In this document: one piece after another, positions 6,775 through 12,636 of the stretch | Position numbering within the stretch: the stretch's first letter is position 1 | Layout: the number at the start of each line of letters is the position of its first letter | Assembly (NCBI GenBank): GCA_900128585.1 | Contig: LT642674.1 | Coordinates: forward strand, 1-12,636 | Length of the DNA: 12,636 bases | Source of the DNA: Stramenopiles sp. TOSAG23-3 | Lineage: Eukaryota; Sar | Direction of reading: 5' to 3' | Position numbers and translations under genes: made by a program | Notes under the pieces: generated by a model | Databases searched by the model: none | What the model was told of the DNA's origin: nothing | The model's input: only the letters and a program-made list of their open reading frames with translations

Positions 6775-7926
6775 ATGCCGCTGTCAAAGCGGGAAAGGAA
6801 AAAGGCTTGGCGAAATTTGCTGGCTACCAAGTATGAACTAAAGGATCGGGGGTACGAGTTGGAAGTCGATGAATTCGTACGGCGCAAGCTGGGGGAAAAA
6901 CAACGGGAAGCGAGCTTTAACCCATGGATGGCTTACTTGAAAGCGGAGCGTAAGAAAGATGAACTAAACGCAGCTGCCCCGGCGCGCCGCCCAGACACGG
7001 TCCCCACATCGTACGGCCGCACTCGGAAAGCGGCGACGCCAGAGCCCGCACGGGCGCCCCACCCCAACTTCAAGCGAGCCCCATGGTCCGCCCCGCATAA
7101 GGCAGGCGGCCAGGCGCCCACGGAGGACTCTCCATTTTTGCCACTGACAACGCCTTCCCCTAAACGGGGCCCGTACTCATCCCCACCAAGGTCTCCAACA
7201 CCCGGGCCGTCCCCAGCGAGTTCTAGCCCGTATGCCCAGATGCCCCCCCCCGGCTTTGTACAAGACCCCGAACATTACCAAAGCCCGTCGCAGTGGCGAA
7301 TGATCCGGGAAGTTCACCTGCGGGCAAAATCCGGCCGACAGAGCTACTCCTTTCCGAGCTGGGGAGAAAACTCCTCTTTGCCTCAGCTCTCCCCCACCGC
7401 AAGCGGCAAGAAGAAGAAGCGTTCGAAAAAGAAGCGAGCGATCGGCGCCGCGGGAGACAACGGCGACGAGGAGGAGCCCCTGGAGAAGGACTTTTTTTCA
7501 TATTTGAAAAAGCAACGGAAAAAAATGAAGGGGGAAAAGCCGTCTTCTTTGGTGTACGGTCGTATCGTCGACAGGCCCCCCGCAGATGAATTGTTTAGAA
7601 AGACCCTGGGGTTGGAGCAGGACAAGCTGAAACTGTGCGGGCGCCACCCGTCAAAAATTTTGCCCATTCCAACGTTGGACAAGGAGGGATTCCATCGCAT
7701 CGTCGATCAGCACACCGAGATGGACCACATACGGGAAAATTTAAAGCTGATGGAAATAGAAGAAGCGCGGGAATACCGCGTCCGCAAACACTTGCGAGAG
7801 CAGGCAATGTTGAAGAAGAATGCCGAATCGGAGGCCAAAATCAAGCTCATGCTGGTACGAATAAAAAATAGAGTAGCACTGATGTGCTTGCGAGCATGGA
7901 ACGAGCCTCTTCAATGGACCATATAA
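6775..7926 (+). CDS. Hypothetical basic, proline-rich protein with coiled-coil C-terminus
   Basis: The ATG at 6775 has A at -3 (TTACCATGCC) and opens 383 residues. Residues 1-65 are charged and helical (SKRERKKAWRNLL..., VDEFVRRKLGEKQRE). Residues 66-205 are Pro/Ser/Ala-rich and probably disordered, with many SP/TP pairs. Residues 211-221 are a lysine-rich nuclear-localisation-like run (KKKKRSKKKR), followed by an acidic patch (DEEEPLEKD). Residues 270-383 are charged and helical (ENLKLMEIEEAREYRVRKHLREQ) and end LRAWNEPLQWTI. I do not recognise a family. The SP/TP sites, basic run and lack of signal peptide suggest a cytoplasmic, nuclear or cytoskeletal protein. Base composition is more GC-rich than its flanks, as expected for coding DNA here. 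Its last 80 nt overlap the end of the converging FG-GAP gene. Confidence 0.75.
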   Translation: MPLSKRERKKAWRNLLATKYELKDRGYELEVDEFVRRKLGEKQREASFNPWMAYLKAERKKDELNAAAPARRPDTVPTSYGRTRKAATPEPARAPHPNFKRAPWSAPHKAGGQAPTEDSPFLPLTTPSPKRGPYSSPPRSPTPGPSPASSSPYAQMPPPGFVQDPEHYQSPSQWRMIREVHLRAKSGRQSYSFPSWGENSSLPQLSPTASGKKKKRSKKKRAIGAAGDNGDEEEPLEKDFFSYLKKQRKKMKGEKPSSLVYGRIVDRPPADELFRKTLGLEQDKLKLCGRHPSKILPIPTLDKEGFHRIVDQHTEMDHIRENLKLMEIEEAREYRVRKHLREQAMLKKNAESEAKIKLMLVRIKNRVALMCLRAWNEPLQWTI

Positions 7927-9355
7927 GGAACGGCTGAGCGGTTACCTTCAAGAGAATGGAGTCTTGATTGGCTTTGTCGCACTCTTTTTTCTTGTTGACG
8001 GCGTTCGAGTCATCGACCGTTTGGAGAAACCATGATACTTGCACGAGGCAAGGAGGGTGCGCCTGGGCGTGAGTGTCTGGGTGGTACGCTACCCGGACGA
8101 ACAAGCTGTCGTCCTCGCTCACCAGCTTTGTTCGCACGAGCCTCTCGTCCCAAGAATCGATGGTGTCGTGGAAAAGCAACTCTCCCCTGTCACTCACTAC
8201 CGAAACCGTGGCCACTGCTCGGGGGCTAGATTGGTAGGATCCATCGTTGGCCCAATCCACCACCAATGACAGCACATACTCATCAGGTGCAAATGCCGTC
8301 GCGTCTATTTCGACTTCGGTGGGCGCGTCCACGCCTAGCTTTCGAAGGAACTGAACGCCCTTTTTCAAAAACTTAATCTCTTGCTGAAACGCACGGACGA
8401 CCTCAACGCCTTTGCTGCTCGGTCCCACTGGTATTTGCAGCCCCGCAGCCATAGCATTTGCCAAGCGGCGCTTTGAAACCTTGGCGCAGTACTCGTGCAT
8501 TGCTGCTTCTCGCCTTCGTAGAAACCCAGAGCTTGTATCCGGACGCACGTTTGCGGAGAAGCTTACATCTTCAAAGTGCCCGGGTTGGTCAGGGCCTAGA
8601 TTTTTGAACAGGCGCGCGTTCGTGTGTGATGTGTTCGCTTGCCACTTGATGTTTTTCTGTGACTCTTCATCAAGCCATGGCAACCACTCCGTGGTCATGA
8701 CGTCCAAGTCCCCGTCCAAATCGTAATCCCCGACGGCAATAGTGAACCCGCCTGTCCATCTGTACTTTCCGACCTTCTGATTTCCCAAACCTCTTTCCAG
8801 GGCTTTCTCAACGAATTTACCTCGCCCATCGTTCACAAACAAGTAAAAGCGCGCATCTCCCACCGTACTGACGTACAGATCGTTGTCGCCGTCGTTGTCA
8901 ATGTCAAATATGATGCAGCCGTTACTTCGAATCGATGGGTAAAATAGTTGGCTGCGTGTCGTGACGTCCTCAAATGTGCCGTTTCCGTGGTTAAGAAAAA
9001 GAGCGTCCGATCCGTCAAAGATAGGGTAGTACAAGTCGTCTATCAAGTCGCCATTTATATCTCCAATGCATGCCCCACCAGTGAGAGTCTCTTCCATACA
9101 GAACCCCCCTTTGTCCCACCGTTCGAGGTTTTCATCAAAGCTAGGAAAAATGCAGTTTGGAGCCGTCCTAACTTTGCTCTGCACATGGTTGTACATTGGC
9201 GTAAACTTGCTGACATCCGTAAAGTAGGGAGGAACGAACTCCCCCTGGTTCCCAGATCGACCGCCAAAACGTTTGTAACAGGAAGCCCCCAGCGCCACTG
9301 GAAAAGAGACAAGCAAGCCTAGGATCACGCTTAGGATCATTGCCGATCGATTCAT
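7847..9355 (-). CDS. Secreted FG-GAP/VCBS-repeat protein (CRTAC1-like)
   Basis: I place the start at the ATG at 9355 because it gives a good signal peptide (MNRSAMILSVILGLLVSFPVALG) and has G at -3. Upstream in-frame codons exist, including an ATG at 9391, but they would bury the signal. The 502-residue product carries three calcium-binding FG-GAP motifs: DINGDLIDD (99-107), DIDNDGDND (151-159) and DYDLDGDLD (210-218), each followed by an NxGxGxF-type strand (for example LFLNHGNGTFEDVT). These repeats form beta-propeller blades in integrin-alpha, CRTAC1 and many bacterial surface proteins. Only three are visible, fewer than a complete seven-bladed propeller, and residues 265-470 are a separate unrecognised region. 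The last about 35 residues overlap the neighbouring gene and look atypical. A donor-like AAG|GTAACC at 7948-7941 hints that the real 3' end could be spliced. Confidence 0.75.
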   Translation of the reverse strand: MNRSAMILSVILGLLVSFPVALGASCYKRFGGRSGNQGEFVPPYFTDVSKFTPMYNHVQSKVRTAPNCIFPSFDENLERWDKGGFCMEETLTGGACIGDINGDLIDDLYYPIFDGSDALFLNHGNGTFEDVTTRSQLFYPSIRSNGCIIFDIDNDGDNDLYVSTVGDARFYLFVNDGRGKFVEKALERGLGNQKVGKYRWTGGFTIAVGDYDLDGDLDVMTTEWLPWLDEESQKNIKWQANTSHTNARLFKNLGPDQPGHFEDVSFSANVRPDTSSGFLRRREAAMHEYCAKVSKRRLANAMAAGLQIPVGPSSKGVEVVRAFQQEIKFLKKGVQFLRKLGVDAPTEVEIDATAFAPDEYVLSLVVDWANDGSYQSSPRAVATVSVVSDRGELLFHDTIDSWDERLVRTKLVSEDDSLFVRVAYHPDTHAQAHPPCLVQVSWFLQTVDDSNAVNKKKECDKANQDSILLKVTAQPFLIWSIEEARSMLASTSVLLYFLFVPA

Positions 9356-9610
9356 CACCACCCTTCTTAACACAATTTGCCTTGTCCCCATACAAAATGT
9401 TCTTTGACATGCGTTTTGTTTCTCCAATATGAAGAATAATTTACTATGTTGTTCAGGAATAATGTTTCAGAAAACGGACAAACGAAAACTTGATGGAATG
9501 AGAGAAAAAAGAATCGCGTCGTCTAACAACAAACAGCAGACAACCAAACACATTTTTGAATTTTTAAAATGTGTTATTATAAATAATGCTGTGTGCTGTG
9601 TGTGTGTATA

Positions 9611-9630
9611 AAAAAAGCTGCTGCTTTTTT
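9611..9630. repeat. Perfect 8-bp hairpin with T-run
   Basis: AAAAAAGC and GCTTTTTT flank a 4-nt loop (TGCT). It resembles a bacterial intrinsic terminator, but the A/T-dominated stem and eukaryotic setting make that reading unlikely. It may be only a structured spacer. Confidence 0.5.
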
Positions 9631-9745
9631 AAGAGGAGATAATTTTTTAATATTATTATTATTACATTTTTTTCTCATTTTTTTATTTAAAATTAAAATA
9701 TAATAATACAAAACGAATTATTTTTAATTTTTTCACATGAGATTA

Positions 9746-9751
9746 TTTATT
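9746..9751 (-). promoter_or_regulatory. Possible poly(A) signal AATAAA
   Basis: Read on the minus strand this is AATAAA, about 27 nt past the stop of the GH-like gene and in the right orientation. AT-rich sequence makes chance matches common. Confidence 0.3.
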
Positions 9752-9777
9752 CAATGTTGATTCTTGATTACTTAAGA

Positions 9778-12009
9778 CTACTGACAGGAGATTTGAACTA
9801 TAAGAACATCTTGCTCAGCAATAGTCCCAGCAGAAAAAGTAATGTCTGCGTAACCATCGTCGTTCTCCTGCCGAGAACATTGTAATTCTTTGCCAGAGAG
9901 CAAATCTTTGCATGCGAATGCTTGACATTTAGATGGCATGTGGGATTCTATTTTCCCTACCCACCCCCCCCCAGCGTTGTTTGCCAGCGCAACGAAACGG
10001 TTAACTCCATTATTAACAGAAACATGTGTGGTGCTTGTCCAAAAAAGACACGGCAACCCTTCCTTAATTTTAATAGGCTGTGATGGGGAAATGACGCGGT
10101 CGAACACTTCCGTTGCGACGGACGAAAGGCCTTTTCCATTTAAAAACCATGGGACTAGAGAGGTGTAAATAGCACCTTTTCCAAGCGCGCGTTTGACTAC
10201 TATCGGCCTTTTTTCAGGCAAAGATTGGACAACAACTTGGCTGCCATAGAAATCTTCAACTTCCGCAACATTCAACATTTCCACGTGTGCCTCTGGATCA
10301 TTCATAAAATGCCAAGCGCGGCACGTGAAAAAATTACCGGTGAAGGAAACCCCCGAGAATGTTTTGGCTTCGTTCATCCCGACGCTACCTGCAGAAACTA
10401 TGACAGTCCCCCCATCTTCAGCAAAGGCTTCGAGTCGCCCCCTGACCGTTGCGTTTATTGCACCGTCGGAGGAAAGCCAAATTATGATTTTGTAACTTTC
10501 AAAATTTGAATATTGCAAGTCTTCACCCTTGTCAACGAAGACATCTATGATGTCACCCCATCGGCTGTCGGCCATTGGCCGAAATGGGGATGGATCTTGA
10601 ACTTGCCCAGTTTGCCCTCCTTGAAACCAATCGTAAGCTTCCGTCCTGTTCTTGAATTTACCAAACGGTAAGCCCGAAGACGTCGCCCAGGCATCGTCCG
10701 GATTCGGGGCGTAGGTCGTACTAATGGACGAGCGCGCGAACACTGACGGGGGGGGGTTGACATTGTTTGAAAACTCCCCAAACGGAAATGCTCGAAAACC
10801 GACGGTGCCATCAACCCCCGGAAACGCCGTCGAAAAAAACCCATCCACTGCACCACTGCCTGGCTCCGCGTATCCAGGAATATTCGCATAGTTCCATAGC
10901 GTAGTTCCTTGCCCGCCCCTCTTCCAAGCAGGGCGCTCCGAGTAACCGTTGTGTTCGGATAGGACTACTGCAACCGTACTATCGTGCAGACCTCGGTGTG
11001 ACGGAGGCACTTGTTTTTTGACAAATGTACCGAATGCATCCACCTCTTGAAGCAAAGGGAATGGACGTTGCGTATGAGGATCGATGTACCCGCACCCTTC
11101 AACCGTTACGATTTTCGCACCGGCAAAATAAGACAGAAACAATACCCTGCGGTGGAGAGATGCTGGCAAGTTGGTAACGCAACCATCAATCACACCCCAC
11201 CAGAGGCTAAGGTCAATCCCCCACGATTTCGCATTTTTACCTCCTATTCTAGCCTGCTGTTTGCTATTTTCCTGCGCACACGCACCGCGAAGAAAAGACA
11301 ACGCAGTTGGTAACGAACCCACATCATCGTTCACGCGCTCAACTAAAAGGGTGTTTGCATAATCGAGCAATGCGTGAACACTGGAAGGGAAGCCTGGCCG
11401 AGCAAAAAGGTTCGCCCCCTTTGCGCTTCCCAAATACCCAATCGTATCGTGAAACGCTGCTTCAGCATAGCTTTTCCACCCTTGGAAAGCAGCTTCTGGT
11501 GTCATTCGCGTGTTACCATTTGTGTATCCAGCCTGCCGTGCCATTGTTAAAATGTCCGGGGCGTAGCCAGTGCCACCACTATCATCTTCACAAATATACT
11601 CCAAATTGATCTCGTCTGGTTTAATACCCGCAGAAATCAACGTTTCTACTGTATGCGAAATATTTGGTGTTGGCTGTTTTGGTGTTTGGTGCTTCTGCCG
11701 TCTTTTCTGACGCGCCTTCGACCCTACCACAGTCGTATACACCGACCAGTTCAGTTTATTTCGGACCTCTTTGATTGCTTCTAACGTAGTGTCCCACTGA
11801 GAACTTACGCCCAAATAATCTTGCCAAACCAATGTGCGTGCCCACAAAGTGTCCGGTGAGTTCATGGAACTACCACCTGTTGGGCCTAGGCCTTCCAATA
11901 TTATGTAGAAATCCCTCTCGTTAGAGCCATTGCTATCGGTGGCGGCATAACAAGAAGACAACACAGCTAGTACCACCACCACAAACATTGTGCCTGCTGC
12001 CGTAAGCAT
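9778..12009 (-). CDS. Secreted glycoside-hydrolase-like protein with GATase-like domain
   Basis: The ATG at 12009 sits in a near-perfect Kozak context (CCACCATG) and is followed by a signal peptide (MLTAAGTMFVVVVLAVLSSCYAATD). The frame is open further upstream but contains no ATG there. The 743-residue protein has a first half that reads like a TIM barrel: ARTLVWQDYLG, then TLLVERVNDDVGS (Glu about 224), KSWGIDLSLWWG (about 262-272), LFLSYFAGAKIVTVEGCGY (Glu about 304) and VAVVLSEHNGYSERPAW. The two Glu about 80 residues apart could be acid/base and nucleophile; that is inference. Residues about 482-549 match a class-I amidotransferase-like fold (YKIIIWLSSDGAIN..., LEAFAEDGGTVIVSAG), as found after the barrel in GH42-type beta-galactosidases. 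A beta-rich C-terminus follows. A basic, low-complexity insert (KARQKRRQKHQTPKQPTP) lies at about 98-115. It probably acts on extracellular or Golgi glycans; the substrate is unknown. Confidence 0.7.
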   Translation of the reverse strand: MLTAAGTMFVVVVLAVLSSCYAATDSNGSNERDFYIILEGLGPTGGSSMNSPDTLWARTLVWQDYLGVSSQWDTTLEAIKEVRNKLNWSVYTTVVGSKARQKRRQKHQTPKQPTPNISHTVETLISAGIKPDEINLEYICEDDSGGTGYAPDILTMARQAGYTNGNTRMTPEAAFQGWKSYAEAAFHDTIGYLGSAKGANLFARPGFPSSVHALLDYANTLLVERVNDDVGSLPTALSFLRGACAQENSKQQARIGGKNAKSWGIDLSLWWGVIDGCVTNLPASLHRRVLFLSYFAGAKIVTVEGCGYIDPHTQRPFPLLQEVDAFGTFVKKQVPPSHRGLHDSTVAVVLSEHNGYSERPAWKRGGQGTTLWNYANIPGYAEPGSGAVDGFFSTAFPGVDGTVGFRAFPFGEFSNNVNPPPSVFARSSISTTYAPNPDDAWATSSGLPFGKFKNRTEAYDWFQGGQTGQVQDPSPFRPMADSRWGDIIDVFVDKGEDLQYSNFESYKIIIWLSSDGAINATVRGRLEAFAEDGGTVIVSAGSVGMNEAKTFSGVSFTGNFFTCRAWHFMNDPEAHVEMLNVAEVEDFYGSQVVVQSLPEKRPIVVKRALGKGAIYTSLVPWFLNGKGLSSVATEVFDRVISPSQPIKIKEGLPCLFWTSTTHVSVNNGVNRFVALANNAGGGWVGKIESHMPSKCQAFACKDLLSGKELQCSRQENDDGYADITFSAGTIAEQDVLIVQISCQ

Positions 12010-12636
12010 GGTGGAGATGGATAGTTGTTTCGGCGACGACTGGGGAGTAACAATAATACTTCTGGTACTCCTCTTCGTTCTTCTGGTAAGGATAAATTTC
12101 AATTCATTTCAATTCTTTTTTATTCACTTGCATCCTTCGTTGAAATGGGAAATTAGACATTTTTACCCTCACCTCAATCAATCAATCAATCACTTCTTGC
12201 TGATATAATTTTGTTTACCCCTTCTTCATTTGTATTAAAAAAATGGTGCTTCCGCTTCGTCGTTCTTCTTCTTCCCCTTCTTCTTCTTCTTTTTTTTTTT
12301 TAATAATAATAATAAAGTTCTTCTTCTTTTCTTCTTCGTTTTGTTGTTGTTATGTTGTAATATTATATTGTGTGGTGTGGGGTGTGCGCTGACACTATTT
12401 TTCTAAAAAAAAAAAAAAGAAAGAAAAGAAGAAGAAGAACGAAGAAAGAAGAAGAAGGAAACAGAAACAAACAAGCGCATGTATCATCAATCATCCAATT
12501 ATAATCATCTCTATCAGAAAAAACATCATCAGAGCAGCACCAACAACTATAATCGTCCGTCCGTCCGTCGGTCGCGACGTCATCATCAGTCGTCAGTGGT
12601 GTCTTGTGATCGTCTCGTCGAAAGGAAGACTTAACA
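12010..12636. other. Upstream region of the GH-like gene with simple repeats
   Basis: No convincing gene is seen. The region holds an (AATC)4-type repeat at 12174-12192, pyrimidine tracts at 12261-12301 and 12319-12338, a (TAA)5 run at 12301-12316, a purine tract at 12405-12465 and a (CGTC)4 run at 12554-12570 followed by palindromic GTCGCGAC. It should contain the promoter of the minus-strand gene and perhaps that of a gene beyond the right edge. Confidence 0.6.
12261..12441. repeat. Inverted TTC/GAA tracts
   Basis: CGTTCTTCTTCTTC at 12261-12274 is the exact reverse complement of GAAGAAGAAGAACG at 12428-12441, inside longer pyrimidine and purine tracts. The spacing is about 150 nt and the tracts flank a GT-rich segment (12361-12390). 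Confidence 0.75.

Larger units (their letters stand above)
9356..9777. other. AT-rich spacer between two minus-strand genes
   Basis: It holds the 5' leader and promoter region of the FG-GAP gene and the 3' UTR of the GH-like gene. Visible elements are a GC/T hairpin at 9611-9630, a poly(A)-signal-like motif at 9746-9751 and TAA/ATT-rich runs at 9640-9720. The frames here are AT-rich and unconvincing. Confidence 0.6.

Noticed and set aside
9429-9611. 60-residue plus-strand frame in the spacer
   Set aside because: AT- and GT-rich sequence, ending in a TG microsatellite. No start context or family features.
9611-9630. Rho-independent bacterial terminator
   Set aside because: The stem is mostly A/T and the gene context is eukaryotic, so it is reported only as a hairpin.
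11691-11760. Small in-frame intron encoding the basic insert of the GH-like gene
   Set aside because: GT and AG dinucleotides exist around the insert, but the frame is open throughout and no branch or pyrimidine tract supports splicing.
1-12636. CRISPR arrays, tRNA or rRNA genes, bacterial operon
   Set aside because: No regularly spaced palindromic repeats, no cloverleaf-like segment and no ribosomal signature were seen. Genes are widely spaced with AT-rich spacers and no Shine-Dalgarno sites.

Overview
The window looks like nuclear DNA from a unicellular eukaryote, most likely a microalga. The genes are long single-exon frames separated by AT-rich spacers full of TTC/GAA microsatellites. 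Starts have Kozak-like context (A or G at -3) and no Shine-Dalgarno signal, and two genes begin with secretory signal peptides. The gene families (a plant-type dehydroascorbate-reductase-like fold, an ATP-grasp protein with two membrane segments, and secreted FG-GAP and glycoside-hydrolase-like proteins) fit a prasinophyte green alga or a stramenopile/haptophyte alga. I cannot choose between these from sequence alone.

Layout. Positions 1-3239 (+) hold the 3' part of one large gene. It carries the tail of one GST/dehydroascorbate-reductase-like domain, then two complete tandem domains, then a coiled coil and a long Gln/Pro-rich low-complexity tail. The domain part and the coiled-coil part lie in different frames, separated by an 11-nt tandem duplication at 1741-1762. 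Skipping 11 nt joins them cleanly. Positions 3240-3893 form a convergent AT-rich spacer with a palindromic hairpin, a direct repeat and a short decayed-looking coding stretch. Positions 3894-5287 (-) hold an ATP-grasp gene of the sugar-transfer-associated type, broken by a one-nucleotide frameshift near 4262. Positions 5288-6774 are a divergent spacer with CT-rich tracts, a 22-bp minisatellite, a TATA-like site and a possible 5'-UTR splice acceptor. Positions 6775-7926 (+) encode an unrecognised basic, Pro-rich protein. Positions 7847-9355 (-) encode a secreted FG-GAP/VCBS-type protein that overlaps the previous gene tail-to-tail by 80 nt. Positions 9778-12009 (-) encode a secreted 743-residue protein that looks like a TIM-barrel glycoside hydrolase with a GATase-like domain. 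Positions 12010-12636 are its upstream region, with inverted TTC/GAA tracts.

How they work together. No operon or known pathway is evident. Three minus-strand genes point to the secretory pathway or cell-surface glycan metabolism (ATP-grasp, FG-GAP, GH-like), but co-location in a eukaryote is weak evidence of shared function. The most unusual object is the multi-domain DHAR-like/coiled-coil/polyQ protein and its higher-order internal repeat.
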